A DNA stretch of 64,000 nt. Source: Croceimicrobium sp963974215 (lineage in GTDB: Bacteria; Bacteroidota; Bacteroidia; Flavobacteriales; Schleiferiaceae). The stretch spans positions 120,071-184,070 of the forward strand of contig CAXBBL010000010.1 of NCBI GenBank assembly GCA_963974215.1. Reading direction: 5' to 3'. The translations under genes were made by a program, and so were the position numbers. Under the pieces are notes generated by a model, which was not told the DNA's origin, did not search any database, and worked only from the letters and a program-made list of their open reading frames with translations. Shown one piece after another: positions 35,588-45,364 of the stretch (position 1 is its first letter; every line of letters starts with the position of its first letter).

Positions 35588-36930
35588 TGAGTACCATTCT
35601 TAAAATAGCAGTTTTGGGAGGCGGGGAAAGTGGCGTAGGTGCTGCTCTTCTAGCTAAAAAACTAGGACATCAAGTCTTCCTAAGTGATGCGGGCATTATT
35701 AAAGACAAATACCACCGTCAGCTTAGCAAAGCCTCAATTGAATTTGAAGAAAGTCAGCACAGCAAGGAGCGTATTCTTGCTTGTGATCTGATTATTAAAT
35801 CACCTGGTATTCCTGAAAAAGCACCTTTAATTCAAGCTATTAGAGCCGCTGGTATTAGCTTGATTTCCGAAGTAGAATATGCCTATCGCTTTTGCAAAGG
35901 GAAAATTATTGCAATTACGGGCACTAATGGCAAAACCACTACTACCAAACTTTGCTATCACCTCCTTAAAAACGCGGGTTTAAAAGTAGCGATGGTAGGC
36001 AATATCGGCGAAAGCTTTGCCGCCGCTGTCGCAGAAAATGGTTACGACTATTATGTAGTGGAAATAAGCAGCTTTCAGCTGGATGATATTGTGGACTTCA
36101 AACCCTATATCTCCATCATTACCAATATTACCGAAGATCATTTAGATCGCTACCAGTACAACGTAGACCTCTACGCGGCGGCGAAATTACGAATCTTCGA
36201 AAACCAAGATGAGAACGATCACTTCATCTACAATGCCGATGACCCTTTAAGTCAGAAGTATATCAAAACCAAAGAAATCAGAGCCCAGCAATACAGTCTC
36301 TCGCTTGAGAAACCGGTAGAGCAAGGCGCATTTTTAGACGCTAATAACATTTTCAAAATAATTCTAAACAGAAAAGAGGATATGGATATCAATGAACTAG
36401 CCCTACAAGGCAAACACAACAGCTACAATAGTTTAGCCTCGGGCGTAGCGGGTAGATTACTCAACATTCGCAAAGAAACCATCCGCGAAAGCATGGCTAA
36501 TTTCGAAAGTATTGAGCACCGCCTAGAACCCGTTTTACAGATTTATGGCATCAACTTCATCAACGATAGCAAAGCCACCAATGTAAACTCTACTTGGTAT
36601 GCCTTAGAAAGTATGAAGGAACCTACTATCTGGATTGCCGGTGGCGTAGATAAGGGCAACGATTACGCTCAGCTTTTACCCTTAGTTAAGCAGCATGTAA
36701 AAGCCATTATATGCTTAGGTACCGATAATTCAAAACTACACGCCGAATTTGACAGTGAAGTAGAAATGGTAATCGACGCTGCCGATATGGATGAGGCCGT
36801 ACGTATGGCCTATAAAATTGGTAAAAAAGGCGATAATGTTTTATTAAGTCCAGCTTGTGCCAGTTTCGACCTATTTGAAAATTACGAAGACCGTGGTCGT
36901 CAATTTAAAGACGCGGTAAGAAAACTATAA
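35587..36930 (+). CDS. murD: UDP-MurNAc-L-alanine--D-glutamate ligase
   Basis: The protein (about 447 aa) begins MSTILKIAVLGGGESGVGAALLAKKLG, the N-terminal Rossmann-like domain of MurD. The P-loop is ITGTNGKTTTTKL, followed by SSFQLDDIVDFKPYI and FINDSKATNVNSTWYAL. It adds D-Glu to UDP-MurNAc-L-Ala. The ATG at 35587 overlaps the mraY stop by one base (TAATG) and is preferred over 35530. Confidence 0.95.
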   Translation: MSTILKIAVLGGGESGVGAALLAKKLGHQVFLSDAGIIKDKYHRQLSKASIEFEESQHSKERILACDLIIKSPGIPEKAPLIQAIRAAGISLISEVEYAYRFCKGKIIAITGTNGKTTTTKLCYHLLKNAGLKVAMVGNIGESFAAAVAENGYDYYVVEISSFQLDDIVDFKPYISIITNITEDHLDRYQYNVDLYAAAKLRIFENQDENDHFIYNADDPLSQKYIKTKEIRAQQYSLSLEKPVEQGAFLDANNIFKIILNRKEDMDINELALQGKHNSYNSLASGVAGRLLNIRKETIRESMANFESIEHRLEPVLQIYGINFINDSKATNVNSTWYALESMKEPTIWIAGGVDKGNDYAQLLPLVKQHVKAIICLGTDNSKLHAEFDSEVEMVIDAADMDEAVRMAYKIGKKGDNVLLSPACASFDLFENYEDRGRQFKDAVRKL

Positions 36931-36932
36931 CG

Positions 36933-38141
36933 GTGAAATTTAAGCTCGAAATAAAAGGAGACTCAACCCTGTGGATACTCACGGCCATCTTGGCTTTAGT
37001 GGGCACCATAACGGTATATAGTGCAAGTAGCAACTTGGCCTTTAGTGGCGGAGCAAGTACTCTTGTGGACTTAGCGAAGCATCTCTTTTTTATTGGAGCT
37101 GGTTTTGGATTGATGTACGCCGTGCACCGAGTAGACTACAATTTATTCGGATCATTTTCACGACTTCTCCTGGTTCCAGTAGCCATATTATTAGTTTACA
37201 CCTTAGCAAATGGAGTCAACGTTTCAAACGCTTCACGCTGGATACGTCTACCCATGGGGCAAACTTTTCAAACAAGTGCCCTTGCTAGTGTAGTTTTAAT
37301 CACCTACTTGGCGCGCTATTTAGCCTTAAGAGGCAAAGAAGAACTACGCAGTTTTAAAGCGACCTTGCTACCCCTCATCTTTCCAATCCTCTTGGTGGTA
37401 GGATTAATTTTGCCCGCTAACTTTAGTACCGCGGCCTTAATTTTTGGCGTGAGCTTTTTATTGTTATTTATTGGCGGCTATGCTATTAAAAACCTTTTCA
37501 TTTTAGCGGGAAGCGGCTTGGTGGCACTAGCTATTTTTGTAGCCTTGGTTTATGCCTTCCCCAATATGAGTAACCGTGTGGCTACTTGGAAAACGCGTAT
37601 TGAAAGTTTCTCTAGCGGTGATTCAGCCGAAAACTATCAAGTAACAAAGGCAAAAATGGCTATTGCCGAAGGTCAGTACCTAGGTAAAGGCCCAGGTAAA
37701 AGCGCCCTTAAAAACTTCCTTCCGCAGTCAAACTCCGACTTTATTTTCGCGGTAATTGTGGAAGAATGGGGAACCTTAGGCGGCGGACTTATCATAGTGG
37801 TTTTTATCTGGATTCTCTTTCGCTTCTTACGCATCGCAAACCGAGCGAAGACGAGTTTTGGCTCCCTTCTTAGCTTGGGGCTAGGCTTGGTCATCTTGGC
37901 GCAAGCCTTCGTAAACCTTAGTGTAGCGGTAAACCTGATTCCTGTAACCGGACAAACCCTACCGTTGGTTAGCAAAGGAGGTACTTCCATCTGGATGACC
38001 GCTATTGCGCTCGGCATGATTCAAAGTGTGAGCCGTGGTAAAAGCCAGTCGAACAGCAGCCTCGACGATGAAGCTTTGAACATAGAAAACCCAAGCGAAG
38101 AAAAACCCGCACTAAACCCTGAAAACCTAAGCCATGTCTAA
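36933..38141 (+). CDS. ftsW: Septal peptidoglycan glycosyltransferase FtsW (SEDS family)
   Basis: The 402-aa polytopic protein starts with GTG, two bases after the murD stop. SEDS features include ILAL-x-GTITVYSASS in helix 1, the ASRWIRLPMGQTFQTS loop and the late VNLSVAVNLIPVTGQTLPLVSKGGTSIW, which carries the conserved GxxLPLxSxGGS-like motif. It polymerises glycan with FtsI at the septum. It overlaps murG by 8 bases. Confidence 0.95.
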   Translation: MKFKLEIKGDSTLWILTAILALVGTITVYSASSNLAFSGGASTLVDLAKHLFFIGAGFGLMYAVHRVDYNLFGSFSRLLLVPVAILLVYTLANGVNVSNASRWIRLPMGQTFQTSALASVVLITYLARYLALRGKEELRSFKATLLPLIFPILLVVGLILPANFSTAALIFGVSFLLLFIGGYAIKNLFILAGSGLVALAIFVALVYAFPNMSNRVATWKTRIESFSSGDSAENYQVTKAKMAIAEGQYLGKGPGKSALKNFLPQSNSDFIFAVIVEEWGTLGGGLIIVVFIWILFRFLRIANRAKTSFGSLLSLGLGLVILAQAFVNLSVAVNLIPVTGQTLPLVSKGGTSIWMTAIALGMIQSVSRGKSQSNSSLDDEALNIENPSEEKPALNPENLSHV

Positions 38142-39240
38142 ATTGCGATTTATCATAAGCGGAGGCGGTACGGGTGGACATATATTCCCCGCCATTGCCA
38201 TTGCCGACGAATTAAAAAGGCGCTACCCTTCAGCGGAGTTTCTTTTTGTGGGCGCTCAAGGCAGAATGGAAATGGAAAAAGTTCCTCAAGCAGGCTATGC
38301 TATCGAAGGCTTATGGATTAGCGGTTTACAAAGAAAATTAAGTCTTGACAACTTGAGCTTTCCCTTAAAGGTGATCAGCTCGTTGTGGAAGAGTCGTCGT
38401 ATTTTGAAAAAATTCCCTGCCGATTTTGCCATTGGCACCGGCGGATATGCCAGCGGTCCTTTATTGTACGCCGCGGCCCAAAAAGGAATTCCTTGTTTAA
38501 TTCAAGAGCAAAACTCTTACCCGGGAATTACCAATAAAATTTTAGCTGCGAAAGCGGCGTCTATTTGCGTGGCTTACGAAAACATGCAGCGTTTTTTCCC
38601 CGCTGAAAAAATAACCCTCAGTGGCAACCCTCTGCGCGCCAATCTCACCAGTAATTTACCGAGTAAAGAAAGCGCCAGCCAGAAATTAGGATTAGACCCG
38701 CAGCGAAAAACCTTACTCATTCTTGGCGGCAGCCTTGGTGCCCGTCGCATCAATGAATTAATTGCGGCCATTGTTAATGATTTGACGGAGCAAAACCTGA
38801 ACATCATTTGGCAATGCGGCAAGCTCTACTATGAAAATCTGAGCCAACAGTTTACGCATCTTGCCCCAGAGCACCAATTACATGCATTCCTAAATAATAT
38901 GGATGAGGCCTTTGCTGCGGCAGATTTGGTGATTAGTCGTGCGGGAGCCAATACCCTGAGCGAATTAGCCGCCTTAGGCAAGGCCAGCATTTTAATCCCT
39001 TCGCCCAATGTGGCGGAAGACCATCAAACGAAAAACGCCACCTATTTAAAAGATCGTGAAGCGGCATTACTATTTAAAGAAAATGGTAGCCCCAGCGAAT
39101 TATTAAAAATATTGAGCGATTTACTGGCCGCAGATGATGAAATTAAGAAACTAGAGCAGAATATTTTGAAACTCGCTTTGCCTCGCGCTTCTGCCACTAT
39201 TGTTGACGAAATCGATAAAATCCTGAACCATGCTGAATAG
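38134..39240 (+). CDS. murG: UDP-GlcNAc--lipid I N-acetylglucosaminyltransferase
   Basis: The 368-aa GT28 enzyme makes lipid II from lipid I. The N-terminal G-loop is SGGGTGGHIFPAIAIADEL; IGTGGYASGPLLYAA and QEQNSYPGITNKILA follow. The nucleotide site includes GGSLGARRINE and SRAGANTLSELAALGKASILIPSPNVAEDHQTKNA. It is embedded by overlap between ftsW and murC. Confidence 0.96.
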   Translation: MSKLRFIISGGGTGGHIFPAIAIADELKRRYPSAEFLFVGAQGRMEMEKVPQAGYAIEGLWISGLQRKLSLDNLSFPLKVISSLWKSRRILKKFPADFAIGTGGYASGPLLYAAAQKGIPCLIQEQNSYPGITNKILAAKAASICVAYENMQRFFPAEKITLSGNPLRANLTSNLPSKESASQKLGLDPQRKTLLILGGSLGARRINELIAAIVNDLTEQNLNIIWQCGKLYYENLSQQFTHLAPEHQLHAFLNNMDEAFAAADLVISRAGANTLSELAALGKASILIPSPNVAEDHQTKNATYLKDREAALLFKENGSPSELLKILSDLLAADDEIKKLEQNILKLALPRASATIVDEIDKILNHAE

Positions 39241-40567
39241 TAATAGTGTTTTCTTTTTAGGCATTGGAGGCATCGGCATGAGTGCCTTGGCGCGCTTTTT
39301 CAAAAGTTCGGGACAAGCTGTATTTGGTTACGATCGGTTTCAATCGGAACTATGCAAGCAGCTGGAAAGTGAAGGCATGAAAATTCACTACGAAGACGAC
39401 ATAGAGCTACTCTCTAAAAAGATTGATCCCGAAAATACCTTGGTAGTTTATACCCCCGCTATTCCTGCCGACAATTTACATTTAGCCTATTTCACTGAAA
39501 AGGGTTTCAATTTAATAAAACGTGCACGCCTATTGGGCGAAATCGCGGCAGAGCAAAATTGTTTGGCTATTGCCGGCACGCACGGAAAAACAACTACCTC
39601 TACCCTATTGGCCCATTTATTTCGGGCGAATGGCAAAAATATTAGTGCCTTTTTAGGCGGCATTAGCACCAATTACCAAACCAATTTTTGGGGCAGTCGT
39701 AAAACGGAAATCTTGGTAGCAGAGGCAGATGAATACGACCGAAGCTTTTTAAACTTAAAGCCCGAGGCGGCTGCGATCACCTCTACCGATGCCGACCATT
39801 TAGATATTTATGGCGAGGAGAATTCGCTGAAGGAAACTTTCAAAACCTTTGCTAATTCCGTTACTGAACTCCTACTCATACACGAAAACTCAGGTTTAAG
39901 CGAAGGCTTACATTATGGCCTTTCGGCAGATGCGCCCTATCGGGCCGAAAACATTCGGATTGAAAATCATCAATACACTTACGATTTGGTTTACCCACAA
40001 GGGCAAATAAGCAACATTAAACTGGGCTTACCTGGTCGTTATAATGTAGAGAACAGCGTTGCTGCAGCAGGTATTGCCTTGTACTATGGTTTGAGTGAAG
40101 CAGAAGTAAAACTAGGTTTAGAAAGCTTTAAGGGCGTGAAACGTCGTTTTGAATACCATATTAAGCAAGAAGATTTGGTTTATATCGACGACTACGCCCA
40201 TCACCCCAAGGAGATTGAAGCCTTGGCGCTTTCCATTCGCGAACTTTACCCTGCCAAGAAAATCACGGCCATTTTTCAGCCGCATTTATTTAGTCGTACC
40301 CGCGATTTTATGCCGCAGTTTGCCGAGAGTTTAGGTCTTTTTGATGAAGTGATTCTCTTAGAAATCTATCCTGCGCGTGAGCGACCAATCGCCGGCGTAA
40401 ATGCGGGCGCCTTATTAGATCTAATCCCAAGTGAAAATAAAAGTTTGGCTGCCCGTCAAGAGATAATTAACCGCTTTAGTAAAGAAAAGCCCGAAGTTAT
40501 TTTAACCATCGGCGCGGGAGATATCGATCAGTTGGTGCCAAATTTAAAAATGAGTTTGCTTAAATGA
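39230..40567 (+). CDS. murC: UDP-N-acetylmuramate--L-alanine ligase
   Basis: The 445-aa Mur ligase opens with VFFLGIGGIGMSALARFF. The P-loop is AIAGTHGKTTTSTLLAHL, then EADEYDRSFL and IDDYAHHPKEIEALALS. It adds L-Ala to UDP-MurNAc. It overlaps murG by 11 bases and ftsQ by 4. Confidence 0.96.
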   Translation: MLNSNSVFFLGIGGIGMSALARFFKSSGQAVFGYDRFQSELCKQLESEGMKIHYEDDIELLSKKIDPENTLVVYTPAIPADNLHLAYFTEKGFNLIKRARLLGEIAAEQNCLAIAGTHGKTTTSTLLAHLFRANGKNISAFLGGISTNYQTNFWGSRKTEILVAEADEYDRSFLNLKPEAAAITSTDADHLDIYGEENSLKETFKTFANSVTELLLIHENSGLSEGLHYGLSADAPYRAENIRIENHQYTYDLVYPQGQISNIKLGLPGRYNVENSVAAAGIALYYGLSEAEVKLGLESFKGVKRRFEYHIKQEDLVYIDDYAHHPKEIEALALSIRELYPAKKITAIFQPHLFSRTRDFMPQFAESLGLFDEVILLEIYPARERPIAGVNAGALLDLIPSENKSLAARQEIINRFSKEKPEVILTIGAGDIDQLVPNLKMSLLK

Positions 40568-41289
40568 AAGGATCTAAATCCATATTACTTTGGTTAGCAG
40601 GGCTTTGCCTATGGATAGTTCTGCTCAGTTTAGGACAAAGAGAACAGCCTTTAATTAAGGGAGAAAAATATCATATTGAATTCATTAACAGACCTTTAAA
40701 CTCATTTATTAGTAAGGAGGAAATGATAAAAGAGCTCGAGATTTTACGGCTCTCATCCGAAACTTCTGGTCTAAACGAAATTAACATACAGCTGTTAGAA
40801 GAAAGCCTTGATAATCACCCATCTATAAAAAAAGCAGAGGTATATTCGAATTTAGACGGAACTGTGAATATTGAAATCTGGCAACACCAACCCTTAGCGA
40901 GATTAATGACGGCGAAACGTTCCGACTATTTAATAAACGCAGGAGGCCTAATGCCTTTAAGTAGTCATTTTACTGAACAAGTTCCTTTGGTTACTGGACC
41001 TTTAGCGTTTAAGCAAAGAGAAGCCATCGCTCGCTTTTGGCAGCTACTAGCCCGCCAAGAAGAGTTGAAAACTATTTTTAGCGGTTTGCATTGTATGGCT
41101 GATAGCAATTGGATACTATACCCAGCCAAAGGCGATTATCAAGTGGAACTTGGTACGGCCGAAAACATAGAACAGAAACTTGAAAATCTGAAAAACTTTT
41201 TCAAATTTTCGGGGAAGATGAAAGATATACAGAAACTAGAATCTATAAATCTAGAGTTTAATAATCAGGTGATCTGCAGAAAAAAATAA
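40564..41289 (+). CDS. ftsQ: FtsQ/DivIB-like cell division protein
   Basis: The 241-aa protein has a short cytoplasmic start, one membrane segment (ILLWLAGLCLWIVLLSL), then a periplasmic part with a POTRA-like stretch (SIKKAEVYSNLDGTVNIEIWQHQPLARL). Sequence similarity is weak, as is usual for FtsQ, but the place between murC and ftsA is decisive. The reading frame is more AT-rich than its neighbours. It overlaps murC by four bases (ATGA). Confidence 0.85.
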   Translation: MKGSKSILLWLAGLCLWIVLLSLGQREQPLIKGEKYHIEFINRPLNSFISKEEMIKELEILRLSSETSGLNEINIQLLEESLDNHPSIKKAEVYSNLDGTVNIEIWQHQPLARLMTAKRSDYLINAGGLMPLSSHFTEQVPLVTGPLAFKQREAIARFWQLLARQEELKTIFSGLHCMADSNWILYPAKGDYQVELGTAENIEQKLENLKNFFKFSGKMKDIQKLESINLEFNNQVICRKK

Positions 41290-41291
41290 AT

Positions 41292-42707
41292 ATGAATCCG
41301 GACGAAATTGCGGTAGGTTTAGATATCGGTACCACTAAAATCGTAGCCATGATTGGTCGTAAAAACCAATACAATAAGCTCGAGATTATTGGTACCGGAA
41401 AAGCGCGTTCTCAAGGAGTACAGCGCGGCGTTGTTACCAACATTGTGAAAACCATCGAGTCTATTAAAGAGGCGGTGGAAGAAGCGGAAATGCAGAGTGG
41501 CATTAACGTTTCTGAGGTGGTGGTAGGTATTGCGGGGCAACATATTCGCAGTACCCAGCACAGCGATTACATCAATCGTCAGAATGCCGATGCGGTTATC
41601 GACGATCAAGATTTAAAGGAGCTGATAGACAATGTGCACAATCTGGTAATGCTCCCTGGTGAAGAAATCATTCACGTATTACCACAAGAATATAAAATTG
41701 ATGGTCAGCCCGATGTGCGCGAACCTAAAGGGATGTACGGCAGTCGCTTAGAAGCGAACTTCCATATTGTGGTAGGACAAATTAGCTCCATTAAAAACAT
41801 TGGTCGCTGCGTACGCTCTAGCGATCTCAAAATAGACAGTATCACCTTAGAACCTTTGGCTTCTGCGCAGGCAGTGCTTTCGCAAGAAGAAAAAGAAGCA
41901 GGGGTAGTACTAGTTGATATCGGGGGTGGAACCACCGATGTGGCCATTTTTAAAGACGGTATTATCCGCCATACCGCCGTTATCCCTTTCGGGGGAAACG
42001 TAATTACGGAAGATATTAAAGAAGGCTGCACCATTATTGAAAAGCAAGCCGAACTTCTCAAAATCAAATTTGGATCGGCTTGGCCCGGCGAAAACAAAGA
42101 GAATGAAATCGTTAGCATCCCTGGTTTACGCGGACGTGAGCCAAAGGAGATATCTATGAAAATGCTCTCGAAAATTATTAATGCCCGCGTGGTAGAAATA
42201 ATTGAGCAAGTGTATGTAGAAATCAAAAACTACGGCTACAATGAGAACAAAAAGAAGCTCATAGCGGGCATCGTTTTAACCGGTGGCGGCAGTCAACTAA
42301 AGCACATAAAGCAATTGGTTGAATTTGTAACCGGCATGGATACCCGTATTGGTTACCCTAACGAACACTTAGCTAGCCCCAGCAGTGAAGAACTTACTTC
42401 CCCAGCTTATGCTACCGCGGTGGGACTAATATTAGAAGGTTTAGAAACGCAACTAAGTAGACGCCCACGCAAAGAAGACGAGGAAGAGTTAGCTAATGCA
42501 GAAGCGGCCAAGCAAGCCGAGACCGAGGCTGCGGCCGAAACTAAGTTGCAAGAAGTAAATCCGCTGGAAATGGCACAGCCAGAAGAATTGACGAGTGCCG
42601 AAGAACTAGACGAAAAAAAGACAGATAAAAAACGAGGTTTCTTTACAAATAATGTTTTTGAAACCTGGGCCAATAAAATAAGGAATATCTTAAACGAAGA
42701 CCTGTAA
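41292..42707 (+). CDS. ftsA: Cell division protein FtsA
   Basis: The 471-aa actin-like ATPase tethers FtsZ filaments to the membrane. Visible motifs are AVGLDIGTTKIVAMIG (phosphate 1), VVLVDIGGGTTDVAIF (phosphate 2) and IVLTGGGSQLKHI (adenosine). The acidic linker after residue 395 ends in a basic, amphipathic tail (KKRGFFTNNVFETWANKIRN) fit for membrane binding. It sits between ftsQ and ftsZ with gaps of 2 and 5 bases. Confidence 0.95.
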   Translation: MNPDEIAVGLDIGTTKIVAMIGRKNQYNKLEIIGTGKARSQGVQRGVVTNIVKTIESIKEAVEEAEMQSGINVSEVVVGIAGQHIRSTQHSDYINRQNADAVIDDQDLKELIDNVHNLVMLPGEEIIHVLPQEYKIDGQPDVREPKGMYGSRLEANFHIVVGQISSIKNIGRCVRSSDLKIDSITLEPLASAQAVLSQEEKEAGVVLVDIGGGTTDVAIFKDGIIRHTAVIPFGGNVITEDIKEGCTIIEKQAELLKIKFGSAWPGENKENEIVSIPGLRGREPKEISMKMLSKIINARVVEIIEQVYVEIKNYGYNENKKKLIAGIVLTGGGSQLKHIKQLVEFVTGMDTRIGYPNEHLASPSSEELTSPAYATAVGLILEGLETQLSRRPRKEDEEELANAEAAKQAETEAAAETKLQEVNPLEMAQPEELTSAEELDEKKTDKKRGFFTNNVFETWANKIRNILNEDL

Positions 42708-42712
42708 GCAAC

Positions 42713-44740
42713 ATGAATGAATTAAACAAAGAAGATATGATGCCCTTTGACTTACCTAAAAACCGCTCCTCAGTAATCAAAGTTATCGGTGTAGGAGGCG
42801 GTGGTAGCAATGCGGTTAATCACATGTACGCTGCCGGAATTAATGGAGTAGACTTTGTAGTTTGCAACACCGATTCGCAGGCACTAGAAAACAGTCCGGT
42901 ACCTAATAAAATTCAATTGGGGCTTAGCCTTACCGAGGGTCTCGGTGCTGGCGCAAACCCAGAGGTAGGCGAGCAATCGGCGGAAGAAAGTATTAGCGAA
43001 ATCACTAAAATTTTAGAGAGCAGCACTAAAATGGTATTCATAACCGCCGGTATGGGTGGTGGAACCGGAACAGGTGCGGCACCAGTTATTGCTAAAAAAG
43101 CTAAAGAACTGGGCATCTTAACCGTAGGTATCGTTACCAGTCCCTTTAGTTTTGAGGGAAAGGTGAGACAAGAACAAGCGGAAAAAGGCATTGAAATCCT
43201 TCGTCAAGGAGTGGATTCTTTAGTGGTTATCAATAACAATAAACTGCGCGATGTATATGGCAATCTTGGCTTTAAAGCGGGCTTTGCTAAGGCAGATGAA
43301 GTGTTAGCTACAGCCGCACGGGGTATCGCTGAAGTTATTACCCACCACTATACGCAAAATATTGACCTAAGGGATGCCAAAACTGTACTGGCTAACTCAG
43401 GAACTGCAATAATGGGCGCAGCTAAAGCATCCGGTGAAAACCGTGCTAAAGAAGCCATAAGTGGCGCCTTAGATTCGCCTTTATTAAATGACAATCACAT
43501 TCGTGGTGCGAAGAACGTACTCTTGCTAATCGTTTCGGGTCGTGAAGAAATTACCATTGATGAAATTGGTGAAGTAAACGACCACATCCAAAACGAAGCA
43601 GGTGGAAGAGCCAACATCATTATGGGTATTGGCGAGGATGAGTCACTGGGCGACGAAATTGCCATTACTATAATTGCCACAGGTTTTAATGCCGAGCAAC
43701 AATCACAGGTAATAGGTAAGAGTCCTGCTAAAATTGTTCACCCTTTAGAAGATGATCAGGCTATAAGTACTTCTTTGTACAACAAGCCCGTTAGCATGGA
43801 CGACGAGGACGATTTTTTATTGGATTCTGAACTCGAGCGCGCCTCTGCCGAAGAGCAAAAACAATCACAACAAATTTATTTGTTTGACGATTTTGAAGAG
43901 CCTAAAAATGAGCAGAGCCCTTCCGCAAAGGAAGAAATCCCTCAGGAAAGAGAGGAGGAAGTAGTTCGCTTTAACCTAAGCGATTTAGAGGATGAAATTC
44001 GCCTTCCTGAAAATCCCCAAGCAGAGGCCACGGAAAACGAAATCACGGATGAAGATAGCTCTGAAGAAATCAATGCGATTAATGAAAACCCCGAAATCTC
44101 TAGCTGGACAGAAGATGATGAAGCCTTTGGTATTTTTGAAATAGGAGATCACCTTACCATGCCTTCCGCCCAAACCGAAGAAGAGACCATAAGAGACCAA
44201 GAGCAAAGTTTCAAAGCAAAGGAAGATACTCCAAAAGCTTCCGACGAAGAGGCAGCGGCTGAAATAAAAATGAAGGAAAGCCAAAGAGAAGAACGTCCTA
44301 AAAAGGTAGTTTTCAATTTGGATGATTACAATGATTTAGAGAAGAAGCTCAATCAGGCGGAAGCCCCTAAAGCGGAAAAGAAGGAAGTAAAGGAAGAGGA
44401 AGTTGATCGCGATCTTCAGTTTGAAGTGCGCAAAGCACCTGAAGGATCTGTGCGCAAACGTTTAGCCAGCAACCCGATGGAAAGCAGTATTGAAGAAGGA
44501 ATGCGCTTGAGAGCAGAAGAGCGTCGCGCTAAGTTAAAGGCCTTTAATTATCGCTTTAAAAACAATCCTCATAATATCAACGAGACCGATAATGAACCAG
44601 CCTACAAACGTCACGGAATCAATATTGAAAACAATGCTAATAGCAGTGATCAAGTACAAGGTCGAATGACGATAAATCAAAATGAAAACGGCCCTGATCT
44701 AAAATCGAACAATAGTTTTCTACATGACAACGTAGATTAA
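42713..44740 (+). CDS. ftsZ: Cell division protein FtsZ with long acidic C-terminal linker
   Basis: The 675-aa tubulin homologue has its GTPase core in residues 1 to about 330 (VIGVGGGGSNAVNHM, GMGGGTGTGAAPVIA, NNNKLRDVYG). The remaining 340 residues form a low-complexity Glu/Asp-rich linker, much longer than in E. coli (383 aa in all). The end NNSFLHDNVD is what I recall as the conserved terminal peptide of Bacteroidota FtsZ, the likely partner-binding tail. It is the last dcw gene; a terminator begins 15 bases after its stop. Confidence 0.96.
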   Translation: MNELNKEDMMPFDLPKNRSSVIKVIGVGGGGSNAVNHMYAAGINGVDFVVCNTDSQALENSPVPNKIQLGLSLTEGLGAGANPEVGEQSAEESISEITKILESSTKMVFITAGMGGGTGTGAAPVIAKKAKELGILTVGIVTSPFSFEGKVRQEQAEKGIEILRQGVDSLVVINNNKLRDVYGNLGFKAGFAKADEVLATAARGIAEVITHHYTQNIDLRDAKTVLANSGTAIMGAAKASGENRAKEAISGALDSPLLNDNHIRGAKNVLLLIVSGREEITIDEIGEVNDHIQNEAGGRANIIMGIGEDESLGDEIAITIIATGFNAEQQSQVIGKSPAKIVHPLEDDQAISTSLYNKPVSMDDEDDFLLDSELERASAEEQKQSQQIYLFDDFEEPKNEQSPSAKEEIPQEREEEVVRFNLSDLEDEIRLPENPQAEATENEITDEDSSEEINAINENPEISSWTEDDEAFGIFEIGDHLTMPSAQTEEETIRDQEQSFKAKEDTPKASDEEAAAEIKMKESQREERPKKVVFNLDDYNDLEKKLNQAEAPKAEKKEVKEEEVDRDLQFEVRKAPEGSVRKRLASNPMESSIEEGMRLRAEERRAKLKAFNYRFKNNPHNINETDNEPAYKRHGINIENNANSSDQVQGRMTINQNENGPDLKSNNSFLHDNVD

Positions 44741-44755
44741 AACTAGCCTTCCCTT

Positions 44756-44780
44756 AAAACCGCCCCGAAAGGCGGTTTTT
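44756..44780 (+). terminator. Intrinsic terminator of the dcw cluster
   Basis: The arms AAAACCGCC and GGCGGTTTT pair around a 6-base loop (CCGAAA) and are followed by further T's. Confidence 0.85.
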
Positions 44781-44793
44781 TCTTTTCTAAACC

Positions 44794-44801
44794 TATCTTT
44801 G
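44794..44801 (+). promoter_or_regulatory. -7 box of the YqeY gene
   Basis: TATCTTTG matches TAnnTTTG, 14 bases before the ATG. The -33 region falls in the preceding terminator. Confidence 0.5.
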
Positions 44802-44815
44802 CTAAAATTTTTACC

Positions 44816-45265
44816 ATGAGTTTAAAAGATCAAATTGCAACACAGCTGAAAGATGCTATGCGTGCTAAAGATAAGGTTAAGTTAGAGAGTCTCCGCAGCA
44901 TTAAGTCGGCTATACTTCTTGAACAAAGTAATAAAGGGGCGGGATCAGAGCTTAACGAAGATGAGGAAATGAAAATCCTGATCAAATTGCAAAAGCAACG
45001 TAAAGACTCCATGGATATTTATTTGGAACAAAACCGCGAGGATCTTGCCGCCGAAGAACGTGCCCAATTAGAGGTAATTGAAACCTTTTTACCCAAGGCA
45101 ATGAGCGAGGAAGAATTGGAGTCGGCGCTGAAGGAAATTATCGCTACGGTGGGCGCCACCAGTGCTCAAGACTTCGGCAAGGTAATGGGTAAAGCCAGTA
45201 AAGACCTAGCGGGCAAAGCCGACGGTAAAACCATCTCCGCTAAGCTGAAGAGTTTACTGTCTTAG
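44816..45265 (+). CDS. GatB/YqeY domain protein
   Basis: The 149-aa protein is the stand-alone form of the helical domain found at the C-terminus of GatB. Its signature parts are DAMRAKDKVKLESLRSIKSAI, QRKDSMDIYLEQNREDLAAEERAQLEVIETFLP and FGKVMGKASKDLAGKADG. The GatB domain contacts tRNA; the free protein has no settled role. It is a single gene between two terminators. Confidence 0.92.
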   Translation: MSLKDQIATQLKDAMRAKDKVKLESLRSIKSAILLEQSNKGAGSELNEDEEMKILIKLQKQRKDSMDIYLEQNREDLAAEERAQLEVIETFLPKAMSEEELESALKEIIATVGATSAQDFGKVMGKASKDLAGKADGKTISAKLKSLLS

Positions 45266-45310
45266 TGGACCAAGCCAAAATAAATTTGATTTTTATAAAT
45301 ACAAATTATA

Positions 45311-45343
45311 AAAAACCGCCTCAATATTGAGGCGGTTTTTTTT
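45311..45343. terminator. Bidirectional terminator between YqeY and the response regulator
   Basis: This is a perfect 30-base palindrome (half site AAAAACCGCCTCAAT), flanked by T's on the plus strand and A's on the other side. It lies between convergent genes. Confidence 0.85.
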
Positions 45344-45364
45344 AACCTTAGTTCGATCGCAACC

